Positions 29,484-40,529 of a stretch of DNA of 64,000 nucleotides are shown here, in pieces. Within the stretch, counting starts at the first letter, position 1; each line of letters opens with the position of its first letter. Source of the DNA: Herpetosiphonaceae bacterium (GTDB taxonomy: Bacteria > Chloroflexota > Chloroflexia > Chloroflexales > Kallotenuaceae); NCBI GenBank assembly GCA_013821605.1, contig JACDGP010000006.1, positions 22,956-86,955 on the forward strand, given 5' to 3'. Both the position numbers and the translations under genes were made by a program. The notes beneath the pieces were generated by a model that made no database searches, was not told the origin of the DNA, and worked only from the letters and a program-made list of their open reading frames with translations.

Positions 29484-30172
29484 AGCTAATACCCGCTGTC
29501 GATCGTGGCAAGCTCGCAGTTGTCCTGCAGGTACTCCGCGACCATTATGGCCCGCGCGAGCGCTCTGGTTCACGCGACCCTGTTGATGAGCTCGTGCTGA
29601 CGATCTTGTCTCAGAATACCTCCGACCGCAACAGCGGGCGCGCCTTTCGCTTGCTTAAAGCAGCCTATCCAACGTATGAGGCTGTGCTTGCCGCACCGGT
29701 TTCCGAACTCTACGAGGTCATCAAAGCTGCTGGACTGGGCAACATCAAGGCCCCCCGTATTCAGGCCGTCTTGTCCCAGCTACTAGCGCGACGTGGCAAC
29801 TTTGACCTGAGCTTCCTCGGGCAACTGCCGCTCGCTGAAGCCAAAAGCTGGCTGACCTCACTGCCTGGCATTGGTCCAAAAACGGCTGGTTGTGTCTTAT
29901 GCTTCGCCTGCGACCTGCCTGTGCTCGCCGTCGATACCCACATCCATCGTGTTGCCCAGCGGCTTGGCTTGATCGGCCCCAAAGTCAATGCCGATCAAGC
30001 CCACGATCTCTTGGAAACCGCGCTGCTCCCCGCTGAGGTATACGAGTTTCATGTCAATATGATCTTGCACGGTCGCCAAATTTGCCATGCCCTACGCCCC
30101 GAATGCGGGCGTTGCCCCCTCCAAGAGCTGTGTGAGTATTACCGCACGACCGTGGTATACTCCCCGGCTTAG
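29480..30172 (+). CDS. nth: Endonuclease III-like HhH-GPD DNA glycosylase
   Basis: 'LPGIGPKTAGCVLCFACDLPVLAVDTHIHRVAQRLGL' HhH-GPD; C-terminal 4Fe-4S CX6CX2CX5C-like 'CHALRPECGRCPLQELC'. Confidence 0.9.
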   Translation: MKLIPAVDRGKLAVVLQVLRDHYGPRERSGSRDPVDELVLTILSQNTSDRNSGRAFRLLKAAYPTYEAVLAAPVSELYEVIKAAGLGNIKAPRIQAVLSQLLARRGNFDLSFLGQLPLAEAKSWLTSLPGIGPKTAGCVLCFACDLPVLAVDTHIHRVAQRLGLIGPKVNADQAHDLLETALLPAEVYEFHVNMILHGRQICHALRPECGRCPLQELCEYYRTTVVYSPA

Positions 30173-30190
30173 CTACGAGGACGATCAATC

Positions 30191-30868
30191 ATGCTCCGAC
30201 GTTGGTTAGCTATTGCTTTGCTCTTGCTGGTTGGCTGCGCAGGCTCACAACCGGCACTGAGCTCTCAACAGGTCGCTACCCGCGCGGCGACGGCCATGAG
30301 CAGCGTTAAAACGACTCATTTTGTGATCAATATGACTGGCAAGCTGACCTATATCGATACCAATGGCGTACTCGGTCTAAAGCAGGCCGAAGGTGATGTC
30401 GTCGCCCCGGACAAAGTACGTGCGACGGTCAAAACCTCGACCTTTGGTATCGCCAGTCAAATTGGCGTGGTCGGTATTGGCGACCAACGCTGGGCTACTA
30501 ATCCGCTTAATGGTCGCTGGCAAGTGCTCTCACCCGAACTTGGCTCCTTCGACCTCGCAGCCCTCTTTGACCCGCAGGTTGGCATTACCGGTTTACTCAA
30601 AACCGCCCCATGGCAACTCGAAGCGAGCAAGGATGGCAGGTATCACCTGCGCAGCACAGTCGATGGCACCAAGCTAGTGGCCATGACCTCCGGCATGATC
30701 ACCAAGGGCCAGGTCGACGTACTCTTGCTGGTTGACGCGAAAAGCTTTCTCGTGACCTCTGCGACATTGGTTGAGCGCGATACCTCGCCCGACCAACCGA
30801 CGACTTGGCAAATTGCCCTAACCGTGCCCACGACACCCGTGACCATCGCACCGCCACCCCTTCAATGA
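30191..30868 (+). CDS. LppX/LprAFG-type lipoprotein
   Basis: Signal and lipobox 'LLLLVGCAGS', 'GDVVAPDKVRATVKTSTFG'. Confidence 0.75.
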   Translation: MLRRWLAIALLLLVGCAGSQPALSSQQVATRAATAMSSVKTTHFVINMTGKLTYIDTNGVLGLKQAEGDVVAPDKVRATVKTSTFGIASQIGVVGIGDQRWATNPLNGRWQVLSPELGSFDLAALFDPQVGITGLLKTAPWQLEASKDGRYHLRSTVDGTKLVAMTSGMITKGQVDVLLLVDAKSFLVTSATLVERDTSPDQPTTWQIALTVPTTPVTIAPPPLQ

Positions 30869-32382
30869 ACTCCCCTCGTCGCTGGCTGGTCCTCGGCTGG
30901 GCCTGCCTCGGCGTGTTGCTCGCCGCCGCCGACCTCACGGCCCTGACCACCCTGATCCCCCAAATGACCTTCGACCTTGAGGTCCCATTACCGGGTGGCT
31001 TGAACGATGTTGCTTGGGTCGTGAGTGCCTACCTCATCAGCAACATCGTCGCCTTGCCGTTGAGTGGTCGCCTGGCTGATCGCTTTGACCGGCGGCTGGT
31101 ACTGATCGGCTCCCTCTGCATCTTCATGCTCGGATCGATGAGCTCGGCTTTGGCGCCCTCCCTATGGCTGTTGGTCGCGGCCCGCGCGCTCCAAGGTGTT
31201 GGTGCCGGTGCTCTGGTACCGATCACCATGGCGCTCGCCACCGATCTCCTGCCTCGCTCCCGTTGGCCGCTGGCCTTCGGCTTGATCGCCGCCGTAGACA
31301 CCGTCGGCTGGGCACTTGGCCCCCTGTATGGCGCATTGTTTGTCTCTGCTCCCGGCCTGACGTGGCGTGGCTTGTTTTGGGCTAATGTGCCCGTCGCGCT
31401 CCTCGCTGCTGCTGGTAGCTGGTACGCCTTGCGCGATTTGCAGCGTACCCCGAACCGTCGACCGATTGATCTCTCCGGGGCTGCCCTGTTAACTCTCGGG
31501 TTACTGACACTCAATCTTGGCCTTGGCAAGCTGGGTGGTGGTGCATCGAGCGGCATTTCCTTCGATGCTCAGCCGGCCACGCTCCCCTGGCAAGCTGCCC
31601 TGCCCTGGGTGGTGAGCGGCGTCGTACTGTTGGCACTCTTTGTGGTCGCGGAGCTGCACGTGAAGGAGCCGCTGATCAACCTCAGATGGCTCTTGCAGCC
31701 ACACATAGCGGCAGCCGGACTGGTGAACGTCCTCTTCGGTGCCTTGCTCATCACCGCCGCCGTTAACGTCCCACTGTTTGTTAATGCCGTGTCTACGACT
31801 ACCACCGGCTCGCCCGAAGCTATGGTTCGCTCCGCCGCGCTCCAAAGTGGCTTGCTCCTCATCGTCCTAACTGGCCTCATGGCGCTCTGCGCCCCCCTCG
31901 GTGGATCGCTTGCCGGACGCATCGGTCCAGCTCCTGTCTTGCTAGCCGGCGCGCTTTGTGCCATGCTCGGCTTTTGGCTCATGCGCAGCTGGACCGCCGC
32001 TACGCTGCCACTGGTACTTCGTGGCCATTTGGCGCTGGTAGGACTAGGCTTTGGTTTCCTGCTTGCTCCTCCTGCCGCCGTGATTATTGCCGCAGCCCCA
32101 GCTGGCGAACGCGGGCTTGCTTCCAGCCTTGTCATATTGCTACGTTTGAGTGGGATGAGCCTGGGCCTATCGGCGCTGACGGCGTGGAGTCTGGCGCGCT
32201 TCAACATCTTATCGACTGGCGAAAGCCTAGGTGGCTTGACCGCTGAACGTATTCAGCAAATCACAGTTAATGTTCTTACCAGCACCTTTACAGCAGCTAC
32301 CGGCTTGGCACTGCTGATCATGCTCCTGGGGTTGGTCCGAGCACGTCGGGGTATACGGACAGATACTCAGACAATCACGTAG
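30865..32382 (+). CDS. MFS transporter (DHA2/EmrB-type, 14 TM)
   Basis: 'WVVSAYLISNIVALPLSGRLADRFDRRLVL', many TM segments; overlaps the lipoprotein stop (ATGA). Confidence 0.88.
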   Translation: MNSPRRWLVLGWACLGVLLAAADLTALTTLIPQMTFDLEVPLPGGLNDVAWVVSAYLISNIVALPLSGRLADRFDRRLVLIGSLCIFMLGSMSSALAPSLWLLVAARALQGVGAGALVPITMALATDLLPRSRWPLAFGLIAAVDTVGWALGPLYGALFVSAPGLTWRGLFWANVPVALLAAAGSWYALRDLQRTPNRRPIDLSGAALLTLGLLTLNLGLGKLGGGASSGISFDAQPATLPWQAALPWVVSGVVLLALFVVAELHVKEPLINLRWLLQPHIAAAGLVNVLFGALLITAAVNVPLFVNAVSTTTTGSPEAMVRSAALQSGLLLIVLTGLMALCAPLGGSLAGRIGPAPVLLAGALCAMLGFWLMRSWTAATLPLVLRGHLALVGLGFGFLLAPPAAVIIAAAPAGERGLASSLVILLRLSGMSLGLSALTAWSLARFNILSTGESLGGLTAERIQQITVNVLTSTFTAATGLALLIMLLGLVRARRGIRTDTQTIT

Positions 32383-32406
32383 CTTTCCATAATCACTTAA
32401 ACTTCG

Positions 32407-32760
32407 GTGATGGTGGCTGGCGGCGGAGTGACAATGCGCGAGGCAACCGCAGTAGCCAGGGTTGGCGATCTTAAACCCGGCCAAATGAAATATATCGTCA
32501 TCGATGGCTTACCAATCGCCCTCGCCAACGTGGACGGCACGCTGTATGCCTTTGGCGACTCCTGCCGCCACGAGGGTGGCTCCTTAAGTTCGGGCGTCCT
32601 CCGCCACGACACCGTTACCTGTCCCTTGCATGGCTGGACCTATAGCGTCCGTACCGGTAAATCCATCGTACCACCGGTCGGCCTCCGTGTTCCGACTTAC
32701 GCCGTCGAAATTGCGGACGACGCCGTGATCGTGATCGTGGAGTGGCCAGACACGGTCTGA
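32407..32760 (+). CDS. Rieske [2Fe-2S] ferredoxin-like protein
   Basis: 'CRHEGGSLSSG...TCPLHGWTYSVRTG' CXH...CXXH motif; start uncertain. Confidence 0.9.
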   Translation: MMVAGGGVTMREATAVARVGDLKPGQMKYIVIDGLPIALANVDGTLYAFGDSCRHEGGSLSSGVLRHDTVTCPLHGWTYSVRTGKSIVPPVGLRVPTYAVEIADDAVIVIVEWPDTV

Positions 32761-32818
32761 GGCCACCTCCATAATCAACGGTATAATGGTTACGATTGCC
32801 GGGAGCTAAGAACGCCGC

Positions 32819-35800
32819 ATGCCGAAACGAACCGATATTCATACCATTTTGATCCTGGGTGCCGGTCCCATCGTCATCGGCCAAGCCTGCGAGTTCGATT
32901 ACTCAGGTGTGCAGGCGTGTAAGGCACTACGTGAGGAAGGCTACCGCGTCGTCCTGGTCAACAGTAATCCTGCCACGATTATGACCGATCCAGAGTTCGC
33001 GGATGCGACTTATATCGAACCGCTGACTGTGCCCAGCGTTCGGCGCATCATTGCCAAAGAGCGACCCGATGCGCTGCTGCCAACTGTGGGTGGCCAAACC
33101 GCCCTAAACTTGGCCGTGGCACTTGACCAAGCCGGTGTCCTGGCCGAGTTTGGCGTCGAACTCATTGGTGCCTCTATCCATGCAGTAGAGGTGGCCGAAG
33201 ATCGCCAGCTCTTCAAAGCTGCCATGCGTGCTGCTGGCCTCCCTATTGCCCGCAGCAATGTTGTGCACACCCTCGACCAAGCACTGGCTACCGTCAGGGA
33301 TACTGGCTTTCCTGCCATCATTCGCCCTTCCTTCACGCTTGGTGGCACCGGCGGCGGCATTGCCTACAACATCGAAGAGTTTCGCACAATTATCGAAAAC
33401 GGCTTGGAGTTGTCACCGGTTCACCAGGTGCTGGTCGAAGAGTCGTTGATCGGCTGGAAAGAGTTTGAGCTCGAAGTCATGCGCGATCACGCTGACAACG
33501 TTGTGATCGTCTGCTCGATCGAAAACATTGATGCGATGGGCGTCCATACCGGTGACTCCCTCACCGTTGCTCCCGCGCAAACCCTCACGGATCGTGAATA
33601 CCAGCGCCTACGCGATATGGCCATCCGCGTCATGAGCGCCGTTGGCGTAGAAACCGGCGGCTCGAATGTGCAGTTCGCCGTTAATCCGCGCGATGGCCGT
33701 GTCATTATCATCGAAATGAATCCTCGTGTCTCGCGCTCGTCGGCCCTGGCTTCCAAGGCTACCGGCTTCCCCATCGCTAAAATTGCTGCTAAGGTCGCCT
33801 GCGGCTATACCCTAGACGAACTGCCTAACGATATCACCCGTGAAACCCCCGCTTCTTTCGAGCCGACGCTCGATTACGTTGTAGTCAAGGCACCGCGCTG
33901 GGCCTTTGAGAAGTTTCCCGGCAGTGATCAAACGCTCGGGACGCAGATGAAATCGGTCGGCGAAGCGATGGCGATTGGCCGCACCTTTACTGAGGCCTGG
34001 CAAAAAGCCTTTCGTAGCCTCGAGATCGGTCGCATGGGATGGGGGTCCGACGGCAAAGCTGATATTGATACCGAACGCGTCCGAGAGCGCCTGATCACCC
34101 CCCATCCCGACCGGCCGCTGTATGTACGCTACGCGCTCCAAAGCGGCATGGACCAGCGCACCGTTGCCCGGCTCAGTGGCTATGACCCGTGGTTCATTGC
34201 GCAATGCGCCCGCATGCTTGACCTCGAAGGCCGTATCCGTGCCTTTACCCTTGCAACGTTGCCCGCCAATCTCATGCGCGACGCCAAGCGCGCTGGCCTC
34301 AGCGACACGCAGCTCGCCGAACTCCTGCGAGTAACAGCGAGCCCCACGGATAATGGTGGGCAGTTGCCGATGCGGGGTGCCGGGGGTCTAATTCGTGCCC
34401 GGCGAGAAGCCCTCGGCATCCTGCCGACCTACCATCGTGTCGATACCTGCGCTGCCGAGTTCCCAGCCTATACGCCCTATCTATACTCCTCATACGAGAC
34501 TGAAAGCGAAGCCTGGCCGGTCGACCGTCCCAAAGTCATCATCCTCGGCAGCGGCCCCAACCGCATTGGCCAGGGCCTAGAGTTCGATTATTGCTGTTGC
34601 CATGCCGTCTTTGCCTTGCATGACTTGGGCTACGAGACGATCATGATCAACTGTAATCCTGAGACCGTCTCGACCGATTACGATACCGCCGACCGCTTAT
34701 ATTTCGAGCCGCTCACGCTCGAAGACGTCTTGAATATCGTGGCCGAGGAGTCAGGGCTCACCTCCGGTACGCCCCACGCCCAGCTCACACCGGTGATCGT
34801 CCAGTTTGGTGGTCAAACACCGCTCAAGCTTGCGCGCGGTATCGAAGCCGCCGGTGTTCCCATCTGGGGCACTCCCCCTGAGGCCATCGACTTGGCCGAG
34901 GACCGCGAGCGCTTTGGCGCCCTGCTCCGTGAGTTGGCGATCCCCCAGCCCGAGAACGGTGTTGCTACCTCCTTCGAGGAAGCCCTGCACGTCGCCCACC
35001 GCATCGGCTACCCGGCTGTCGTGCGTCCCTCCTATGTACTAGGTGGCCGCGGTATGGCGATTGTCTATGACGATGTTGCCCTAGAGCGTTATATGCGCGA
35101 GGCGGTCGACGTCTCACCCGACCATCCGGTCCTGCTCGACTGTTTCCTGGAAGATGCCTTCGAGTTCGATGTTGATGCCGTCAGCGACGGCACCGATGTA
35201 GTCATCGCCGGCATCATGCACCAGATCGAACTGGCCGGCGTTCATTCGGGTGACTCCGCCGCCATGTTACCGCCCAGCATGATTCCAGAACACCATCTCG
35301 ACACGATCCGCCGCTATACTATTGCCCTAGCACGCAAGCTGGGGGTGATTGGGCTCATGAATGTGCAGTATGCCCTCCAGCGCGATGTCGTCTATGTTCT
35401 GGAGGTCAACCCCCGCGCCTCGCGCACCGTGCCGTTCGTCAGCAAAGCCACTGGTGTCCAATGGGCCAAAGTCGCTGCCCAGGTCATGGCTGGCAAGTCT
35501 CTCGCTGAGCTAGGCGTTCCCAACGAGCCCGTCATCAACGGCTTCCATGTCAAGGAGGTCGTCTTCCCCTGGAGTAAGTTTGCCGGTGTTGACACGGTGC
35601 TCGGTCCCGAGATGCGCTCGACGGGCGAGGCCATGGGCAGTGGTGCGACTTTCGGCGAAGCCTTTGCCAAAGCCCAGATCGGCTGTGACCACAAGTTGCC
35701 CATCAGTGGCACCGTCTTCTTCTCGGTCAACGATCATGACAAGCTCAACGCGCTGCCGGTCGCCCAGAGCTTCAAGGATCTCGGCTTCCAAATCGTCGCA

Positions 35801-36130
35801 TCAAGCGGCACAGCTGCCGTACTCGAAGCGCATGGCATTCCCTGCCGCACCGTGTACAAGGTCAACGAGGGTCGCCCAAATGTGATCGACTTAATCAAGA
35901 ACGGCGACATCGATCTCCTCGTGAACACTCCCTTGGGCAAAGCCAGCTTCTTTGACGAGCGGGCTATGCGCCGTGCCGCCGTCCAGCAAGGCATCACCTG
36001 TATCACAACCCTCAGCAGCGCCTCAGCTGCCATTGAAGCCATTGAAGCCATGCGCGCCGAAACCTGGACCGTTCGATCGATCCAAGAATGGCACCAGGGC
36101 AATGATCAGGATAATGCACCACCCCTGTAG
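32819..36130 (+). CDS. carB: Carbamoyl-phosphate synthase large subunit
   Basis: Two ATP-grasp halves, '[19 protein letters not shown]', C-terminal MGS domain; 1103 aa. Confidence 0.96.
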   Translation: MPKRTDIHTILILGAGPIVIGQACEFDYSGVQACKALREEGYRVVLVNSNPATIMTDPEFADATYIEPLTVPSVRRIIAKERPDALLPTVGGQTALNLAVALDQAGVLAEFGVELIGASIHAVEVAEDRQLFKAAMRAAGLPIARSNVVHTLDQALATVRDTGFPAIIRPSFTLGGTGGGIAYNIEEFRTIIENGLELSPVHQVLVEESLIGWKEFELEVMRDHADNVVIVCSIENIDAMGVHTGDSLTVAPAQTLTDREYQRLRDMAIRVMSAVGVETGGSNVQFAVNPRDGRVIIIEMNPRVSRSSALASKATGFPIAKIAAKVACGYTLDELPNDITRETPASFEPTLDYVVVKAPRWAFEKFPGSDQTLGTQMKSVGEAMAIGRTFTEAWQKAFRSLEIGRMGWGSDGKADIDTERVRERLITPHPDRPLYVRYALQSGMDQRTVARLSGYDPWFIAQCARMLDLEGRIRAFTLATLPANLMRDAKRAGLSDTQLAELLRVTASPTDNGGQLPMRGAGGLIRARREALGILPTYHRVDTCAAEFPAYTPYLYSSYETESEAWPVDRPKVIILGSGPNRIGQGLEFDYCCCHAVFALHDLGYETIMINCNPETVSTDYDTADRLYFEPLTLEDVLNIVAEESGLTSGTPHAQLTPVIVQFGGQTPLKLARGIEAAGVPIWGTPPEAIDLAEDRERFGALLRELAIPQPENGVATSFEEALHVAHRIGYPAVVRPSYVLGGRGMAIVYDDVALERYMREAVDVSPDHPVLLDCFLEDAFEFDVDAVSDGTDVVIAGIMHQIELAGVHSGDSAAMLPPSMIPEHHLDTIRRYTIALARKLGVIGLMNVQYALQRDVVYVLEVNPRASRTVPFVSKATGVQWAKVAAQVMAGKSLAELGVPNEPVINGFHVKEVVFPWSKFAGVDTVLGPEMRSTGEAMGSGATFGEAFAKAQIGCDHKLPISGTVFFSVNDHDKLNALPVAQSFKDLGFQIVASSGTAAVLEAHGIPCRTVYKVNEGRPNVIDLIKNGDIDLLVNTPLGKASFFDERAMRRAAVQQGITCITTLSSASAAIEAIEAMRAETWTVRSIQEWHQGNDQDNAPPL

Positions 36131-36156
36131 GGGCAGGGCTTTCCCAAGGTAGACGT

Positions 36157-37248
36157 ATGCCCCCTGATCCCGCAAGCCTTGCGACACAATTGGCACCGTT
36201 GGTAGCCGCCTACTGCCGCCGTCCAGCCGTGCGGCACGAATTGGGCCTGGCTGAAGGAACGTCCTTGGAAGCCACCGTGCTAGCCGCCGATGCCTTGTAC
36301 CTCACCTATCTTGTTCACACCCCCGATGGTCGCCGCTGGGTCGCTCGCCTCAGCACCGGCTCGCCCCTCGGCCTTTCGAGTTCCAAACAGATTGCCTATG
36401 AAGCGCGCGCCCTACGCTTCTTAGAGCCCTTCCATATTGCGCCGCAACTCTGCTATGTCGATGCCACCCTCTACCATCTGCCATATGGCTTCCTGGTGAT
36501 GGAGTATCTGCCCGGTGAGCTACTCAATGCCCAGAATCCCGCTCACCTTCAACAAGCAGCCCGCCTGTTGGCGCGCTTGCACAGCATCCCCATTCCCGCT
36601 GATAGCGCGTTTATCCGTAATGATCGTCCCCTCTCGGCTATCGTGGAGCAGGCAGCAGGCTTTCTTGCCGCCTATACTGCATCATCAGTCGCGCAGACTG
36701 AGATCACCCAGCTCCTCTCGACCGTGCTGCGAGCAGCACGTGCCTCATTGGTTAATGAACCGCGCTTCCACCCGTTCGCCCTGGTGCATACTGATCTGCA
36801 AGCTTGGACCTGGATCGTCGCACCTCCCCGCCTTGCGCTGCCATCAATACCCGGCGTGCTATCTATAAGTTCCACCCATCCCGCACTTCGGCTCATCGGC
36901 TGGTCTAAGCCGGTGCTGGATGATCCCACAGCTGATCTATGCTCGTTTCTCGCTCCGACCATGACTCGTTTGTCCCCAAATCATAGCGTCACTGCTGCCC
37001 AGCAGGAAGCCTTGCTCACTTCCTACCTAGCTCTCCGACCGGAGCTTGACACCGCTGACCTACGTGATCGCTTTGCAACCCGCATGCGCTTTGTGTATCT
37101 GCATGCCTTCACTCAATGCGCCGCTACGCTAGCTCTACCCAGTTCCGGCAGTGCTACTGCGACCAATGACGTTACGCTCTCTGTTACCGCTAACTATCTG
37201 GATCCGGTCTGGATGCGCTCGCTCTTTGGTGATTGGATCGAAGTCTAA
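36157..37248 (+). CDS. Aminoglycoside phosphotransferase (APH) family protein
   Basis: 'YGFLVMEYLPGELL', 'ALVHTDLQAWTWIV' degenerate catalytic loop. Confidence 0.75.
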   Translation: MPPDPASLATQLAPLVAAYCRRPAVRHELGLAEGTSLEATVLAADALYLTYLVHTPDGRRWVARLSTGSPLGLSSSKQIAYEARALRFLEPFHIAPQLCYVDATLYHLPYGFLVMEYLPGELLNAQNPAHLQQAARLLARLHSIPIPADSAFIRNDRPLSAIVEQAAGFLAAYTASSVAQTEITQLLSTVLRAARASLVNEPRFHPFALVHTDLQAWTWIVAPPRLALPSIPGVLSISSTHPALRLIGWSKPVLDDPTADLCSFLAPTMTRLSPNHSVTAAQQEALLTSYLALRPELDTADLRDRFATRMRFVYLHAFTQCAATLALPSSGSATATNDVTLSVTANYLDPVWMRSLFGDWIEV

Positions 37249-37253
37249 GCGCG

Positions 37254-37282
37254 TTGCACGCTTTGCCATGCTTTGGTACAAT
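37254..37282 (+). promoter_or_regulatory. Near-consensus sigma70 promoter
   Basis: TTGCAC (37254-37259), 17 bp, TACAAT (37277-37282). Confidence 0.75.
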
Positions 37283-37288
37283 CATCCT

Positions 37289-37475
37289 CGTCCTACGCCG
37301 GGCGTATGGCAGGCAAATGTTTTGAGTCTACATTTGTTTTGAAGGGGAGCAGCGCTCCAAAGGGAATGTGGTTCGCCCACTGCACCGGCGGGCTCGCACC
37401 CACCTACGCGAAGTCGTAGGCTTCAAAACTCGCCTGTTGTTGCACGGCGTAGGTCATTGCTTCTTTGGGTCCCTC
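37289..37475 (+). ncRNA. Candidate structured RNA, 6S-like; 3' end uncertain
   Basis: Closing stem CCTACGCCG (37292-37300)/CGGCGTAGG (37445-37453); second stem GGCAGGC/GCCTGTT; third stem GTTTTGAG/CTTCAAAAC; 3'-side hairpin CCTACG-CGAAGT-CGTAGG (37403-37420); terminal rod; intergenic. Confidence 0.5.
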
Positions 37476-37504
37476 GGTGGGTTTTAGCTACGGTCAGCTC
37501 CTAT

Positions 37505-38452
37505 ATGCTCTATCTCTTCTGGGGCGCGAATGAACTGGCTCGCTCCGAGGCACTCCAAGCGCTAAAAGCCATGATCCCTGAAGACCTTCGTGATTTCAAT
37601 CTGACGCAGCTTGATGGTCGCAAGCTGAAGTCTGCAGGGCTGGCCCAAGCCTGTGAAGCATTCCCATTCTTACACGAGCGCCGTCTCGTGATCGTTGAGG
37701 AAGCGATCAAAGGCTTGCGCTCGGCTAAAGAGCGTGAGGAGGTCCGCGCCTACTTACCCCGACTCCCTGCGACCACTGACCTGGTCTTTGTCGAAGGCGA
37801 CGACTTCGACAAGCGCTCGGCGATCTATACCTGGATCAAAAAAGCCGGGCAGGTGCGCGAATTTCTGCCCTACCAGGGTGCCGAACTCATCCGCTGGCTG
37901 GTAGAACGGGCACAACGTCTGGGGGTTAAGCTGGCACCGGATGGCAGCCAGTTGCTGGTTGATTGGTCCGGCAATGAAGGTCGTGCCCTCGCCACCGAGT
38001 TAGATAAGCTAGCAGCCTATGTTGGATCCGGCGGTGTGATTACCGCCGACACTGTGCGCCTGCTGGTGGCTGATCGTAGTGAAAGCTCGGTCTTCACCTT
38101 CGTCGATGCCTTGGCTGCCCGCAAACGTGGCCCCGCTCTACTCCTCCTGCACGACCTGCTTGACAATGGCGAAGCGCCCACCTATCTGCTGTTTATGATC
38201 GGTCGCCAAATGCGCCTGCTGCTGGCCGTTACCGAACTGCTCCAAGCCCGTGTACGACCCGACGATATGGCCGCCCAACTTGCGCAGAAACCCTTTGTCG
38301 TTCGCAAAGCTGTCGATCAAGCTCGTCAATTCCCACCGGCCTTGCTGCTCGAAATCCATGACCACCTGGTCGAGTACGACCACTGGTCCAAAACCGGTCG
38401 CATCGAGCCCGACACGGCGCTAGAGTTGCTTGTTGCCGAAGTCTGTAGCTAG
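37505..38452 (+). CDS. holA: DNA polymerase III delta subunit
   Basis: 'MLYLFWGANELARSEALQALK', 'ELDKLAAYVG', 'FTFVDALAARKRGPALLLLHDLL'; ATG at 37505. Confidence 0.88.
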   Translation: MLYLFWGANELARSEALQALKAMIPEDLRDFNLTQLDGRKLKSAGLAQACEAFPFLHERRLVIVEEAIKGLRSAKEREEVRAYLPRLPATTDLVFVEGDDFDKRSAIYTWIKKAGQVREFLPYQGAELIRWLVERAQRLGVKLAPDGSQLLVDWSGNEGRALATELDKLAAYVGSGGVITADTVRLLVADRSESSVFTFVDALAARKRGPALLLLHDLLDNGEAPTYLLFMIGRQMRLLLAVTELLQARVRPDDMAAQLAQKPFVVRKAVDQARQFPPALLLEIHDHLVEYDHWSKTGRIEPDTALELLVAEVCS

Positions 38453-38477
38453 CCCAACTATTCTCCAGCACAACAAA

Positions 38478-38499
38478 CCGCCGGCATACCTGCCGGCGG
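38478..38499. terminator. Hairpin between convergent holA and rpsT, putative bidirectional terminator
   Basis: CCGCCGGCA-TACC-TGCCGGCGG perfect 9 bp stem. Confidence 0.55.
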
Positions 38500-38523
38500 C
38501 CACAACCAAGCACAGCCTGCTTG

Positions 38524-38781
38524 TTAAGCCGGCGCGCCCTGCTGTAGTTTGTTGAACCGTGCTACCAGGCGGCTCTTACGCCGCGCCGCGTTGTTCTTAT
38601 GGATCACGCCCTTGCTGGCGGCTTTATCAAGCTCAATACAAGCCAGCCGAATGTTATCGGGCGTCAGTTCCTCGCGCGCCTTTTTGACCATCGTCTTGAC
38701 CTTCGAACGGACCTTCAAGTTACGAACGCGCTTCTTTTCATCGGCACGCACATGCTTTTGTGCAGACTTTGTATTGGCCAA
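38524..38781 (-). CDS. rpsT: 30S ribosomal protein S20
   Basis: '[36 protein letters not shown]...[16 protein letters not shown]'. Confidence 0.95.
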   Translation of the reverse strand: MANTKSAQKHVRADEKKRVRNLKVRSKVKTMVKKAREELTPDNIRLACIELDKAASKGVIHKNNAARRKSRLVARFNKLQQGAPA

Positions 38782-38868
38782 CGATTTCTCTCCCTTAAAA
38801 ACTGTTTATAATTGCTTCGATTTCATGCTAGCTTGGCATTATAGCAGGAGCATAAAGGACATGCAACC

Positions 38869-40497
38869 TTGACCGGAACCGTCAAACCTGCGGGCCGCAG
38901 TCTCCGCTGGAAAGTGGTCGTCAATACCTTGATCGTCATGTTTGGCGCGCTGCTCAGCCGCGTCCTGGGCACGGTCCGTGATGGCGCGATTGCCTATCGT
39001 TTTGGCGTCCCCAATGCCAGCCTCGATACCTATTACACTGCCTTCCAGGTCCCGGATTTACTCTATATTGTTATCTCGGGCGGTGCTTTAGCCTCCACCT
39101 TAATCCCAGTTTTTCAGCAAGTATGGCACGATGAAGGTGCCGAACGCGCCTGGGAAGTCGTTAGTGCCGTCGTCAATCTTGTGTTGATCGCGCTCCTGGT
39201 GGCTGCCCTGCTCGTCGTTGTGCTTGCCTCGCCCCTCAGCGCCTTTTACTTCGCGTCGAAGCCCGTCGCGCAACAACACTTGCTTGCTCAGATGATGCGC
39301 CTCTTCATCATCTCATCGCCTTTCCTACTAGGGCTGGGTGGGATTGCAATGGCCGTCCTCAATGCCCGCGAACGTTTCGGCTGGACTGCTGCGGCCTTCA
39401 ATCTCTACAACCTCGCGATCATTGGCGGCGCGGTCTTCCTGGCGCAACGCTTCGGCATTTGGGGCGTGGCTTGGGGTGTGGTCGCGGGCGCCTTCTTATA
39501 CCTGCTCATTATGCTGCCCGGCTTAATGGTCGAGCATGCCCATTATGTCCCACGCCTCGGCCTCCGTGACCCTGCGGTACGACGTGTTGGCCGCCTCTTG
39601 GTGCCCCGCCTTATTGGTCAAGCCGCCGCGCAGGTCGGCCTTCTGGCGACAGGTGTATTCGCAGCCCGCTTGCCCAACAATCAATTTACGGCGCTCCGCA
39701 ATGCCAATCAATTGATGCAGTTGCCGCACGGCATTTTTGTGCTCAGCCTCGTAACGGTCATGTTTCCGCAGCTCGCCCGCTTATGGAGCAGCCGCGAATA
39801 CAAGGATTTTAGTTCGACTGCTTTACGCACCTTACGCCTCGTGATTTTCGTGAGTGCTCCTGCCGCCGTCGTGCTGGGCGTGCTACGCGTGGCCGTCATC
39901 CGCATTGTTTACGAGCGCGGCAATTTTACCGCTACCTCAACCCTACTCGTCGCCGCGCCACTCTTGTTGTACGCCACAGCCTTGGTCGCCTTTGCTGCCT
40001 CCGAGCCGCTGATTCGCACCTTTTATGCCATGCAGGATACCCGTACTCCCGTGCTCATCGGCATCGGCACCATCGTGCTGAATATTGCCATCAGCTACCT
40101 GACCGTCTATTTCACCCACTGGGGTACTTCCGGCTTGGCTTTCGCCTTCAGCATCGCCAATAACCTGGAGGCCATCCTCCTGTTCGCCTTACTGGCCCCC
40201 CGCTTAGAAGGTATCAGGCAAAGTGGCCTGGCGCGGTCATTGCTCGGTATGGCGATCAGTGCCGCGACGATGGGACTGGCACTATGGGGCTTGTTTGTGA
40301 TTTCACGGCGCTACTTGCCCTTCCTTAATCTGCAGAGCGTCTACGGCCACGGTGCCGATGCCATCCGCTTGTTGGTCTGGTTAGCAGCGGCCGGCATCTG
40401 GGCCCTACTTGTCTACGTCGGGATGGCCACCCTCATGCATGTGCCGGAGGTTGGCGAAGCATGGGTGCTGGTACGTCGCCGAGCGGGGCGTGCTTAG
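38869..40497 (+). CDS. murJ: MurJ/MviN-family lipid II flippase
   Basis: 'LGTVRDGAIAYRFGVPNASLDTYYTAFQVPDLLYIVISGGALASTLIPVF'; TTG start likely. Confidence 0.9.
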   Translation: MTGTVKPAGRSLRWKVVVNTLIVMFGALLSRVLGTVRDGAIAYRFGVPNASLDTYYTAFQVPDLLYIVISGGALASTLIPVFQQVWHDEGAERAWEVVSAVVNLVLIALLVAALLVVVLASPLSAFYFASKPVAQQHLLAQMMRLFIISSPFLLGLGGIAMAVLNARERFGWTAAAFNLYNLAIIGGAVFLAQRFGIWGVAWGVVAGAFLYLLIMLPGLMVEHAHYVPRLGLRDPAVRRVGRLLVPRLIGQAAAQVGLLATGVFAARLPNNQFTALRNANQLMQLPHGIFVLSLVTVMFPQLARLWSSREYKDFSSTALRTLRLVIFVSAPAAVVLGVLRVAVIRIVYERGNFTATSTLLVAAPLLLYATALVAFAASEPLIRTFYAMQDTRTPVLIGIGTIVLNIAISYLTVYFTHWGTSGLAFAFSIANNLEAILLFALLAPRLEGIRQSGLARSLLGMAISAATMGLALWGLFVISRRYLPFLNLQSVYGHGADAIRLLVWLAAAGIWALLVYVGMATLMHVPEVGEAWVLVRRRAGRA

Positions 40498-40529
40498 CCG
40501 GTGCGACTACATAGAACGAGGTACCAAGC

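Noticed and set aside
31569-32207. 212-aa antisense ORF opposite the MFS transporter
   Set aside because: Sense strand is a clear 14-TM transporter; antisense composition is typical of shadow ORFs
37289-37475. SRP (4.5S) RNA as identity of the candidate RNA ('gaaggggagcagc' resembles the SRP core)
   Set aside because: The motif is better explained as a GGAGC-AGC-GCTCC hairpin and the matching 3' half of the SRP core is not found
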